64,000 nt of DNA from Monosiga brevicollis MX1 (lineage: Eukaryota; Opisthokonta; Choanoflagellata; Craspedida; Salpingoecidae). The notes under the pieces are model-generated. The model did not search any database, had not been told where the DNA came from, and saw only the letters and a list, made by a program, of their open reading frames with translations. Of the stretch, positions 48,501 to 59,620 are shown piece by piece (position 1 is the first letter of the stretch; each line of letters opens with the position of its first letter). A program made the position numbers and the translations under genes. The stretch lies in NCBI RefSeq assembly GCF_000002865.3, contig NW_001865046.1, positions 1,216,988 through 1,280,987 of the forward strand, read 5' to 3'.

Positions 48501-49395
48501 CAGTGGTGCGGATGGATTCACCTCCACCCCACCAGCCGATGGAGGCAGTAGTGGCGCATCATCAACCCTACCCAACGGGGGTCAAGGCTCTGCCAGTGAC
48601 GATGATGACCTCAACTTGGGTCGTTGGTCAACAACCGATGATCCGACGCAGCAAAACAGAGACCCAACGGCACCCCAAAAAGCTTCACAGTTTCCTCTGT
48701 GGCTAATTGCACTGGTGGCTATTCTGTTGCTGATTATCATTGCTGTGCTATTGGTTCGATACTGGCGTCGTGCAGGTGCCCAAGCGCGCGCGGATCGTCG
48801 AGTCCGCTCCGTGGTCCCTTCAAAAGACAGTGAAGATCTCCGCACCCACTTTACAAATCCTGGATACGAAGGGGTGGTCGACCCTTCATCGGGTCTTTAC
48901 AGCGAGATTGAGCTGCAAACCGACCGAGCTGTTGAAAATCCGGTCTACGATGGGGCTGTGCAGCTGGATAGCGTGTATGCTGACGCTCGCTCGAAACCAC
49001 TCCTTGGAACACATGCAGGAGCTGCCGTTGTTTCTCAAGCAGAATACTTTGATCCGCATGCCAAGCAGGATGCGCAGTATTTTGACCCTGCTCAAGCAAG
49101 GCAAGGAACTAGCGAGAATCACTACTTTGATCCGCACTCTCAGGTCCCCGCAACGGCCGCGGCGGGCGCTCAAGATTACTTTGATCCAAAAGACATTGGT
49201 CTCCGCCCTGTACTTGGTGCCAGCGCAGTTGCTGAAGATGAATTGTATGCTGATGGGATGGAAGTTGGAGCCATGACCACATCAGGTCTAGTCCCAGATG
49301 ATGGCTACCTCGATCTCGAGGATCACCCTGAGCCGACTGCATCAGATCAGACGTACTTTGATATCAGCCCAGATGCCAATGCACTATTGGATTAA
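36507..49395 (+). CDS. giant PA14/EGF/cadherin/IPT adhesion receptor with tyrosine-rich tail
   Basis: Exons 36507..36594, 36745..43276, 43424..43550, 43671..46038 and 46247..49395 join to about 4087 residues. Order: signal peptide (LLSLQLLLSLLLLFSSFVAF); eight PA14-type domains in four pairs (about 68-191, 254-391, 525-651, 714-861, 991-1121, 1181-1321, 1453-1578, 1629-1768) with EGF-like Cys clusters between; one cadherin repeat (about 1786-1884); EGF-like repeats; one IPT/TIG domain (about 1958-2039); long beta-rich regions; Asp-rich and GGSTPA linkers; a Cys-rich block near 2860-3040; another beta-rich region; an NNGGG repeat linker; one membrane helix (LWLIALVAILLLIIIAVLLV, about 3853-3876); and a 210-residue tail. 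The tail holds eleven tyrosines in acidic contexts, four of them YFDP, plus NPGY and NPVY. This fits a cell-surface adhesin or glycan receptor that signals through tyrosine phosphorylation. Known: PA14 domains often bind glycans, and NPxY binds PTB domains. Inferred: its ligand and kinase. The first intron is 150 bases and open in frame, so its removal is likely but not certain. Confidence 0.9.
45142..45390. repeat. 18-base coding minisatellite (GGSTPA), about 14 units
   Basis: Inside the receptor gene a six-residue unit, Gly-Gly-Ser-Thr-Pro-Ala, repeats about 14 times with a few Asp, Thr or His variants. It forms a flexible, probably O-glycosylated stalk between two Asp-rich stretches. The high identity between units at the DNA level suggests length variation between individuals. 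Confidence 0.9.
48184..48426. repeat. 30-base coding minisatellite (STxNNGGGxA), eight units
   Basis: Eight copies of a ten-residue unit, Ser-Thr-Ser/Thr-Asn-Asn-Gly-Gly-Gly-Ile/Asp-Ala, lie between the last ectodomain block and the membrane helix of the receptor. It looks like a second flexible stalk. Confidence 0.9.
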
Positions 49396-49439
49396 GCTTG
49401 CCTTTGCACACCCCACATGCACATACAAATGCCATGTAG

Positions 49440-49445
49440 AATAAA
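49440..49445 (+). terminator. polyadenylation signal AATAAA of the receptor gene
   Basis: A canonical AATAAA lies 45 bases after the receptor stop codon and well before the next gene. Confidence 0.65.
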
Positions 49446-49806
49446 ATTCGTTGCTGACTCTTTGAACTGTGGAATGTGACTAAAAGCCGCCGAGTCAAGT
49501 CGCCTCTTCGATTGACATGTGAATTGAACTTGATGATTTACTTTGTTCTATCCCTTTTTGGATCATCACGGCCTGACTGTGTTTGTGCTGTTGTATTCAG
49601 AATCAGATGCGATGCGATGCATCAGCCTGAACCGCCAAAACACCGTTTGAATTTTGGTTCGCGAGAAACTCAAGTGTGATAAGCATTCTGTTCATTTGTT
49701 CATTTTTTCCATCTGATTTTCATTTCTTGAGCCGATTCTCTTTCTGACTGCTTGGGTCGCGTGCACTTTGAGCTGTCCACATACACCACCCACCCAGCAG
49801 CCAACC
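49446..49806. other. short intergenic region before helicase copy 1
   Basis: Unique-looking sequence without a gene. No terminal repeat, target-site duplication or telomeric repeat that would mark the left edge of an element was seen. Confidence 0.45.
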
Positions 49807-52800
49807 ATGTCAAGAGCACAAGAGAGCGTCTGCTTGCATTGCAATATAGCATTTCATAGTCGTGTTGCAAGAGATCAACATGTCTCTTTGGTGCGTTGCG
49901 TGCATCATGAATCTGTCTGATTGCCTCTCCGAAAAAAAAAAGCCACCTCATCACCAGCATTCGTGAGCATGTAGGTGCACCAGAAGCGAACACGGGTCAG
50001 GTTGAACGGAGAAGTAATCGTTCGACACCGGGAGGATGACGGCTTTTTTCATTGCCGAGTGGCAGGATGCCACTACCGCCACAAACGTGCGGTCACCCTC
50101 AAATCTCATCTCCGACACCAACATGAGGAACGGGCGCCACCGGTGCCGGCTGTGATCAACGACCATCCGCCTGCTCGCCAAAAACCCGCTCGAACGCGCA
50201 CGAGAAAGCGCATAGTCAGGCTTGACCGGCGCCTAGGCATTGCTGGGGCCCGGCAGTTCATGGAGGGCATTGGTTGCTTGGTGAGCCCTGCTGTTGCATC
50301 ACTGGTCTGTACGCATTGTGGCCATGTCCTCAGCGGCAGGGTGCTCCATCACATCCTCAACAAGCACCATGTAAGGTGTAGCCAAGAAGACATCGACGCA
50401 GCCACGGCACTCCTGCGCTCCCTGCAGCCTGAGGAGCCGCCAATTGACCTCGGGCCAGAATCAGGCCCACGTGTGCCTGTAGAAGGCATCCCTATTCTTG
50501 ACGGTGTGGGCTGCCCTCTATGCCAGGCTTGCTTTACCTCGAGCGGCAGTCTCAAAAACCATGTTATGGCAGAACATCCACATGAACCAGGGGCCAAGCA
50601 GTTGCCTCGACGTGTCAAGCTGCAAAAGCCGTTGCGTGGTGCTGGTGTCCGCTGTGTGGAAGTGATTGTCGAGGAAAGCAATGATGCTTCAGCAGCCGAC
50701 GTCAGCGAAAACGAGGAGGAGCTGGAGGAGCAGCAGCGGTTTAAGCAGTTCATCTCAAGCACCCAGGCCATGGCGTCAGAGGCTGAGGAGAAGCGCTGCC
50801 CGCACGGCGTTTACCAGATGCATCCGTTCTACGACAGCGTGGGCATGACGCTGATCCTGAACGAGCTGACCCCAGAGCAAATTCTCAAGCTGGGCCACGA
50901 CACCCCACCCGCACCACTTGCGGCGGGCATGCAAGAGATCTTCTGGGAGGCCCACGAACAATTGTCCCAGCACGGTCTGGCGGCTGCTTCCGTGGCGTCC
51001 TTGTTCGGAGATGAAGAGTTTCAAGTTCAGCCGCAATCTTTACCCCAAGTATCTCCTGGCACGATGAGCAGATACCTAAACATTGGAGCGCGGCTGGTGC
51101 ATTTTATACTGCTACTGAACGCACTGCCAGCCCCCGAGCCATCCAGCTTTTTGAGCCAGGTGCTCACCAGTCGTGGGGAGGCCATAACTACAGCTGCTTT
51201 GGCCGTGCAAGACGCGCTGGATGCGGGACTGAGCGGGGAGGATCTTGTCGAGCCCTTGGCGGCACTGTGGCTGGCACTGGTGAATGCAGAGCTACATCTG
51301 TTTGACAACGACAAGGTGCACTTTGTCAACGTGTTTTTGTTGTGCACGGCCGTGTCCAAGGGAAGCGGTGTCTTGCAGGACATCCGGCGCTGGACCACAA
51401 CGCTGGCCGGCCTGATTTACATTTTCAAGCTGTTTTTGCTCCGGTTTGGCAAGGCACAGCGATGGGCCACTGCGGGTAAACTCAGGCCTTTTCTACAGTC
51501 TGGACGGCTGGTGCATTTTCTGAGCCAGCGCATGACGGCGGCTCGCTCTGCCAGCACGGCCGATGGGCAGGTTGGAGTGGATATTGATGTGCAAACGGAC
51601 GGTGACATGACGGACGAGGCGCTGCACACCATTGTTTGTCAAGGTACTGAACTCAACGTGAAAGAGATTGGGACCGCCCTGGCACAGATGCGCAACGATA
51701 TGAAGGAGGTCTTGGACACCCACCTCTTGCTGGGATCGGATCTGCGAGAGCGACATGCTCTCGAGTATGTCCGGCTACGGTCGAAGGAGGATCGGACCAA
51801 CAGGGTCAAGAATTGGTGGGTGGGCCATGGCAGCCCAGCTGAGCGGGCCCTATTGGATCACATTGGCCAGACTCCGAGCTTGCGGCAAGAATTTATCTGC
51901 ACGGAGCTGGGGCCAGAAGGAGCTGATGAAGAGCTGACCTTTCGAGAAGACCGCGTGCGGGAATGGCTTCTGTTTGTGGGCAAGTTTAACCAGCTGGCGG
52001 TCACTTACACCCACATGGCTGGAGGTACGCTTGCGATCGAGCAAAGACTCTGTTTGAGAAGCTTGGCATGTTTATTGTACCACTCTTATCTGTTTGCATT
52101 GGCTTTGGCGTTTTGTTAGGTCTGCCACCTCAAGCAACCGTATATCAAGGGCTATCCTACAAAAATGGCGTGGGTCGGCAACGGGCCGTGTTTTTCGCTG
52201 AAAGGCAGCTTTCCATATTGACCCGTCTGGGTAAAACCCACGGGCTCTCTCTAGATGAGCAGCACGCCTATCGGTACATGGACGAGGAAGTCAGCAAGCT
52301 GATTTTCATGTATTTGCTCTTGTGCAAGCCTCTGGAGCAGATGCTAACCAGCTGGCTGGAGAAGCGGGGCGCTCTTCAAACCCCTCGCGATGGCGGGCGT
52401 GGAACCTACGACGATGATCAGGAAGAGGAGGATCTATTGGAGGACGAGCAGGATGAAGACCACATGAGCCACGACGATGGCATGACCTTGCGACGCGAGG
52501 TACAAGACGCTCAACGCCACTATAACAACAGCCACTTGCTCTTCAACATTGCGCCTCTGCAGACCATGCTCAGCCCAGCCTCCATCTACGCTGCCTTTCG
52601 TCGACAAATGACCGCCTACCTGCATCAGCCAACGCTGGGAGTGGCCAAGTGGCGACACGCCGTGACCTTTTGGATGACAACATTTGTGACAAACCGGCTC
52701 TTTGCCGACCCCGCGAGCACTTTGGGTAGCCTGATGCGCACCCAGGCACAGCCCTTGGGCAACATGGCCAAAGACTTCTTTGCTACCGCAACAAGCAACC

Positions 52801-55795
52801 AATTGCAAGCCAAAATGTCATCACGTCTGATGCATCAGCTGGCCTCACAAAGCTGGCATGCCTTCTTGGGTCTTGACCGCAAGCGCAGCGTGGCCGAGCT
52901 CACAGCCGCCAAGGAAGCTTTGGATGTTCGCCACCCCATAAGCTGGAGCGGGTCATCAAAGCTTGAAGCAGACGGGCGCGTCATCATGGATCCACGAGCC
53001 GAGCATGATGTAGCCTACATGACCCAACTGGCCCAGCAGGCACGCATCTCCTGGGGCCACGGCTTTAAAAGCCAAGAACAGTTGGATTTGGCAGCGGCCA
53101 TCGACCAGCATCGGGACGAGGATGGCTGGCTGATTGTTGTCACGCCGTTAGACATGGACAAGACGCTTTGTACCATGCCCAAACTGGGTTGTCACCCGCA
53201 TGCCGGCACGGTGCTGTGGATTGTGCCTTTTGCGACCTCGGCCGATAATTTGCTGCAGCGTCTGCAAGCGGCTGGCCACAGTGCGCAAAGGTGGCTGGGC
53301 CCCTCGACGCCGGTAGCAGCTGGCCTCGATGTGCTTATTATCACGACTGACAAGTTTGTTAACACGGGCTCTGACGCCCTGCACGCACGTGCTTGCTTCC
53401 AAGGCATTAGGACCGTGGTTCTGGACGAAGCGCACACGCTGATCTCTGATGCCAGCAGCCGGAATATGATGGCTCAAGTCGGGGCCTGCGTGGCCTCTGG
53501 CGGATGGACCAACATCAAGCGCGTGGCTTTGACTGATACTTTATGCATGTGCGACCAAGAGCGGCTTTTTCGACAACTGGGTCAGCAAGCAGGGGGCAAA
53601 CTGTACCGCCTGGAAACAATGCGTCACAATGTGGAGCTGCGTGTGCATCATGGCGACCAGCGGGCCTTCTTGTCGCACGTGCAAGGTCTTGTGGACAGGC
53701 AGCGGATGACGCGTCAGGAGAATGAGGAGCCTGTGCACATGATGGTCTTTTGTGACACGGTGGCCGAGGTAAAGCTGCTGTGTGACCAGCTGCACGCACG
53801 CGGCTATGCAGCTTTGCCCTACTATGCAGACTTGGAAGAGATGGCGCAGAAGGACCATCTGGCACGGTGGCAACAGAGTGAATGCGACGTCATCGTGGCC
53901 GCCAGCTGTCTGAGCATGGGTGTGGATCTGTTTACCGTCCGCCACGTGCTGTGGTATGGCAGTGGTCATGACGTCTATACCCTGGTAAAGGTGAGTTGCT
54001 GCTCAAACGTTCATGGGACTGTCTCAATTTTTTTAAAAAAAAAATGAATTGTTCATTGAATTAATGGTGTGCATGTAATCGGCCATAGGCATTTGGTCGG
54101 GCTGGCCGTGATGGAAAGGACGGAGCTGCCGAGTTGTGGCTGCCAGTCAGGTGCGCCCCAGCACCGGGCATGGAGGCCTTTGTCGAGGGCAGTGTGTGTC
54201 GAAGGTGGACGCTTGGCAAAATGTTGGATTCCCGCGCTGCTACATGCCTTGCCACCGGCCAGGCTTCCTGTGACGTGTGCACGCAAATGGCACAGGAAGT
54301 GCAGCCAAGCATCGCCGTACACAGTGAACATGTCACTCGATCGGGCGAGACTGCAGTGATGGCTGATGTATCGCCACGGCCAAGTGCTGAACGATTTGAT
54401 GCAGCCACCGAAGAGCTCAGGTCTGTGTCAGATTCACCCACGGTGTCAGATTCCGAGCTTCAGGCACAGCGACAGGAAGAAGCTCGGGCGCAGCCAGTGC
54501 AGAGCAGTGACACTCGTCAAGCTCCAGCATCAGGCGTGACGTTGGCCTCTGAAGCAGGCTCGGCCATGGCTGATTTTTTGCCAAGGCCACGTGCTGGACG
54601 ACTTGACGAAGAGGCCACGGAACCCATCATGTCTCTGCCAGCAACACCGACGGCATCTGACTTTGAGCTTGAGTTTGATTCCCTGACAGAACTTCAAGAA
54701 GATGATGTACCATGTTCTTCCGTGCCAGGTTTGCGGGCCAAAACCACGTCAGGGGGTGAAAATGTGCCTCGGCACGCAACAGAAGCTGCAGCTTCAAACG
54801 AGGCTAAGCAGACTTCCACGGCTTTATTACCTCGTCTTGGAGCACCGCTGCCATCTCTGCCAGTACCTTCGGCCTTGCCGATGCGCTTGCCCGTGCCATC
54901 TGCTCCCGATGCCTTGTTACCACGGCCCCGAGCAAACGCGCCCTCGGCAGCGCTGCGGCTTACGCGTGTCCGGGCTCTGGCGGAACGCACAACTGCCCTA
55001 GCCTCACCCATGGAGAGCTCCCCTGACGGTGACGGCCCTGTAGATATAGACCCTGCCGCAGAGGCCGAGACCACGCAGCACCCTTGCACTTTGTTGGGCA
55101 ACCAAGGGTCTGGAGTATCTGGCGCAAACCCTACGCGGCCTTCTGCCAAGCGTGTGGCATCTGCTACATTGCCCCCGGCTGCTTTATCATCGCAAGGATG
55201 TGAAGCGGCGTCGATGCCACGTCTGAGATCAGACAAGCGAGCCAAGACGACGCGTTCGCGCCTAATCCACAAGGCGGCGGCTGACAAGTTTCTGGATGCG
55301 CTGAGGTTGATGCATGCCTATTGCATGCCATGTACCATTCGCCAGTCTCAAGCCGTCTGGAAACCTCAACATATCTGTCCCGAATCAGACGACACATGCA
55401 CCCGGTGCCATCTCGCGGGGCACAGTGCCGATGAGTGCAACATCGATTTTGAATCTGCCACACGAGAATGTTGCGCCAGATGTGGCATGCCATCTAGGAT
55501 CGGCGGCCACCCGTTGAAGCATTTGCCGAGCTGTGCAATCGATAAAGGCCTTGGACGAGTCTTGAGCTCCATTGTCCTCCTTGCCGACTGTCATCCGCGG
55601 CTGCGCCAACTGGCCAAGCGGATGGGATACGATCTTCAGCCCGGGACGCTGCAGACGCGACATTTTCGCGAAAGATTTATCGCATGGCTGTACTCGGAAG
55701 ACAAGCATCTGCCGGCAGGCCATTGGCACCTTGTGGAGTTTGTGATTGAAAGCGTTGAGATTTTGATCGGGGCAGCCGCGAGGGCTGTGATATGA
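49807..55795 (+). CDS. zinc-finger RecQ-like helicase, TLH type, copy 1 (open frame)
   Basis: Four exons, 49807..49890, 49975..52024, 52120..53990 and 54089..55795, join to 1903 residues. The first C2H2 finger (VCLHCNIAFHS and onwards) is completed only after splicing: C-x2-C-x12-H-x4-H with the last His in exon 2. Further fingers lie at about 51-77 (FHCRVAGC), 138-162 (LVCTHCGHVL) and 207-232 (GCPLCQACF). The central module has WLLFVGKFNQLAVTYTHMAGG (first 20 residues at about 690) and SQSWHAFLGLDRKR (about 955), as in the large fungal RecQ/TLH proteins I remember. The helicase covers about 1030-1370: an unusual Walker A (TPLDMDKTL), DEAH in VLDEAHTLI, SCLSMGVDL, and motif VI AFGRAGRDGKDG. 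A CCHC knuckle (CTRCHLAGHSADEC, about 1771) is near the C-terminus. Likely DNA-binding and nuclear. The degenerate Walker A and LTDTL in place of LTGTL suggest weakened ATPase. It could be a mobile-element gene or a subtelomeric gene family. Confidence 0.82.
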
Positions 55796-56751
55796 TAACA
55801 GAAGCGACATGCTATTTTTTTAAAAGGTTTGGATAGTATTATAATGGGAGTATGAGGACCGAGAACACCATGATGCGTGGAATCGACCAAGACTTTTATG
55901 CAAGTGTGCTTCAGTAGCCTCTGGGCTTTTTCTGTCATGCGGAATGAGCTGCGTCTTGCCAGGAGGGAGCGCAAATTGACATCGTTTGCCTTGCCAAGTA
56001 CTGTTTGAACGCCTGACACCTGGCATCTTGATGCTCTTGCGCCACACACAACAGAGTGCACGGATCCTTGCAGGCGTTGGCACGATTGACAGGAATACTG
56101 AATGATGCGCCAGCAGGCCTGAATCAGTCGTGAGAAAGTGGACCTTGTAATTGCATCCAATATAAAGGATGATGAACGGTTTTGGTCTTTAGAGTACAGT
56201 CATAAAGCTAAAATCATGACACATAATGTAGAACAAAGCAGAGAAAATGAAGATTTGACTTTCTGCAGCAAACCTTGTGGAAATGGAAGAATTGAGCTGT
56301 ATGGAAACGTGACAGCGTTCAGAAAAGACTCGAGATATTGTTGGCTTTTTGTGTGTTTATGTGTGTGTATGTGTGTGTGTGTGTGGGGAGTGTGTGTGTG
56401 TGTGGTCACATTTTCTTTTTTTTTTTTTTTTTTGATCAGTCGCCAAGTCGAGGCATTGCTGTTGCTGGCGGCGTGGTTCAGCGTGGGGCAACCATCAGTA
56501 TCGGTGCGTGCAACAGTACCCGAGTCATCGAGGATCCTGGTCTCGCACGCTTTCCGTTTGGCCAGGTTGGTGAACACCCACAATGACGGCGGTCGGCATA
56601 CAAGAACCAAGATCGTGACATTCACCTCCGTTTTCTTCCCATCTTCGGCCTCACCTGCTCGTTCGTAGGTGGAGCATTTAGTCAACCAGCCTGGACATTC
56701 GCAGACCTTGTGTTCCAATCGACACAAACACGCAACAGCATCTGGCACGGC
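55796..56751. other. spacer between helicase copies 1 and 2
   Basis: Nearly 1 kb without a recognised gene. It holds a GT-rich tract (about 56349-56402) followed by a T-run (about 56417-56433). A minus-strand open frame covers part of copy 1's 3' end and the spacer but has no domain and is taken as chance. No inverted or direct terminal repeat shared with the left flank of copy 1 was noticed. Confidence 0.45.
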
Positions 56752-59620
56752 ATGGATGCTTCATCAAGCACTCAGGGTGGAGCGCAGTCGACCCACACAT
56801 GTCGATCATGCGCTCAAACTTTTACGACGCAGAAGCAGCAAGCGCATCATCAACCTCGCGTGCTGCTCGGCGTTCGATTTCATCTGTCACGCTCTCACAT
56901 CGCTTTGCAACCAACTTGTAGCGTCATCAACAAGAGTCGCGGATCACCATCGGTCAAAGAAACTTTCTTTTAAAGCGAGCGGCACTCGATGGCAAATTTT
57001 GCTGTCCGATCTACGGCTGCAAGAAGCGCTACCCCAAGGCTGAGGGCGTGAGACGGCACATCAGAGCAAAGCACATGGCCATGGCAGAGAAGACTTTTGC
57101 CAAGCTGGGCGGTATGCTCGTTCGCAGCCCCGCTTCGCAGATCAACAACGCTCCGAAGTCGGTCATTGGAGCGCCTAAACGCCGATATCCTCATCATCAA
57201 GTTTCCTTGGGCAAAAATGCTGATGCATCGCGCGCCAAAATGTATCTGGAATCGCTTGGTCTGGCTCTGGATGAGTACGAGTGGATACTGATTTGCGGCA
57301 AGTGCGCGTACGCATTGAGCGAACACCCAGCCCAGCACCTGAAGCGCCACTGCCTGAACGTAGAAGATGCAGACATATCGCTTGCCATGGACCTCATCAA
57401 GGAAGCAACGCCACGAAAGGTACCCAAACTCGACATGAACGGCTGCCGACCTGCGTACCCATGCATCCCAGTACATCGGGGCTATAGGTGTCCTTGCTGT
57501 ACCTTTTGCTTTTCAACACGAGAAAGCCTGGTGCGACATGAACAATGCCATGCTGGTGATCCAGCCACCATCAGACCCTGGGCCTTGGGGTACTGCTTGA
57601 CCGATTGGCACTCAACCAATTCAGAGAGCTGGGATTTAGCGAGATCAACCCGACGCTAATCACGTGCATGCATGGTCTCTTGGACAAGACGCACGAAAAC
57701 ACGTTACACGCATGCAGCAGAGCTACGATCGCTACATGATTGTGGCTACGCGCTACGTGCAATACCTCTTACGAGCACGGCGCCGTGACAGCCAGCTTCC
57801 TGGTCGAATCAGTGACGAGCTGGCAAAAGCTTTGGACGACGTGGAAGTGGCCCAAGGTCAAAATAACATTGCGCTATCCGAGGCGTTGACCAACGTGTGG
57901 TGTGCCATCCTTGATGAAAGCACGGACATGAACAACTTGGACTTGGAGTACTGTCCCACCATCTATATCCTTTGCACGACGGTGAAAGCCAACAACACCT
58001 TTAAGCAGCCAAGCAGCTGGACGCCAACGCTGGCAGCCCTGTTGTGGATCTGCCGCTTGTTCCTGCTCTTCCGCCGCCAGCTCGATCGAAATAGTCCGGG
58101 CGCGCTGACGGATGATACTGCTGTCAAGACACGGTTGACGGAGGGCCGCATTTGCTACTATCTTGGTAGTAAATTGACCTATGTTCGCAAATGCTCCTCG
58201 GAGGAGGGCAAATACGGTGTTGACGTGGTGTTTGAAACGCAGCCAGCCCCCGGACAGGAGTTTCAGGCTTTGACAGTGAATGGCATTCGTATGGACGTGT
58301 CTAAGTTTGGGACAGGTCTGCGAGCTATGCGAGCAGGAATGAACCAAATTCTCACCAAGGACCTCCTGTTCAACTCGGGGCTGGAGAAGCGAGTTTATGC
58401 TGTCTTGCCCTCACTGCTTGACTCAGATCAGTCCGGGCCCCCACAGTCCTGGTTAGGCCAGGATTTGAAGGACGCTGGCGGTCGTGACTTTTACACAATG
58501 CTGTTGGAGCACATTTTGGAAACTCCAGAGCTGGTCAAGGAGTTTACCATGCCTAATGCACCCGGCAAGTTCAGCGTAGAATCAGTGTGGCGGTGGATCT
58601 GCTCCCTGCAAGAGTTTAATCGCCTGGCATTGACCTATACACACCTGTCAACTGGTACGTCTGATCGTTTGAGTGGTGTTGTTTGTTGCAAAAAAAATTT
58701 ACATGCGCAGAGTCTCACCATACACCTGTGCATAGCCCCACCCGTGCATGCGACGGTATACACGAGCCTTTTTTATCGCGACTCCTCCGCCAGCCCCAGA
58801 AATGTCTTCTTCTCCGGCAACCGCTTGGCGTTTGTCGCGCAACAAGGCGAAGCTACATTGATCAACAACCCCGAGTCGCATGCTACACACTACATGGACG
58901 AGCGGACCAGTGCAATTATGATGGCTTACCTGCTATTGTGCAAGCCATTGGAGGAGCTGTTTGCTGATTACTTGCAAGAGCGAGGCGAATTGATCACGTC
59001 CTCGGCAATAGATTCCAATTCTTTGACGGAAGAGGAGCAAGATGAGCTCGAGGCCGGCGCGATGGAGGTCGAAGATTCGGTCGCGCCAAACACTTCCAGC
59101 CCTGCTGACGACCAGCACGCTGATCTGCGAGCTTTCAAGCGTGTCGAACTGGAGGGCACGTATGAGCTGCTATTCAATATTGTGCCGATGCAGCTCGAAA
59201 AACAGCTTCGACCAGGCCTAGTCTACCGAACCATCCAGGCCGTGACCAAGCGATTTCTTGGAACCAGCATCACTGTCAGCGCATGGCGGCACATGAGCGT
59301 GGCCTGGCTGCGCACACTGGTGATGCATGATGCGCCCGAGCTTTTAGGGGCGCTGGATGTAACTTACTCTCAAAGCCAGCGTGGAGGTCGGACGGCACGC
59401 GACGTCCATGGCCGCACGCAGCGCGACCACAAGGTTGCGTCCAGCGAATCAGAGTATGGCCACCAATTTCTGTCCGACGAGTGGCGCAAGCTCATCCAGC
59501 TGATGTAAGAGATTCAAGAAGCTGGAACCATACATGAACAGACCTGCGTATGACAAGTGGTTCAAAGGCACGTTGTCATTCAGGCGTCATGGTTTAGTAA
59601 TGCCGTGCACATGTGCAGGT
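56752..59620 (+). pseudogene. TLH-type gene, copy 2a: zinc fingers and central module, broken
   Basis: Exon 1 (56752..56859) starts with MDASSSTQGG and carries the first part of a C2H2 finger (TCRSCAQTF). After splicing to 56922 its last His is supplied, exactly as in copy 1. A second finger (FCCPIYGCKKRY) and two more Cys/His clusters (ILICGKCAYAL, YRCPCCTFCF) follow to about 57560. The frame is then disturbed twice by about 57720, after which a long frame runs to 59508 with the central module (WICSLQEFNRLALTYTHLSTG), the conserved intron near 58654-58738, YRDSSASPRNVFFSGN and an ITVSAWRHMSVAWLRTL segment. Sequence after 59508 still resembles copy 2b but is decayed. No helicase part is attached before copy 2b begins. 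It is diverged from copy 1 and belongs to another branch of the family. Confidence 0.7.

Noticed and set aside
55636-56160. 174-residue minus-strand frame at the end of helicase copy 1
   Set aside because: Mostly antisense to the helicase C-terminus; no domain.
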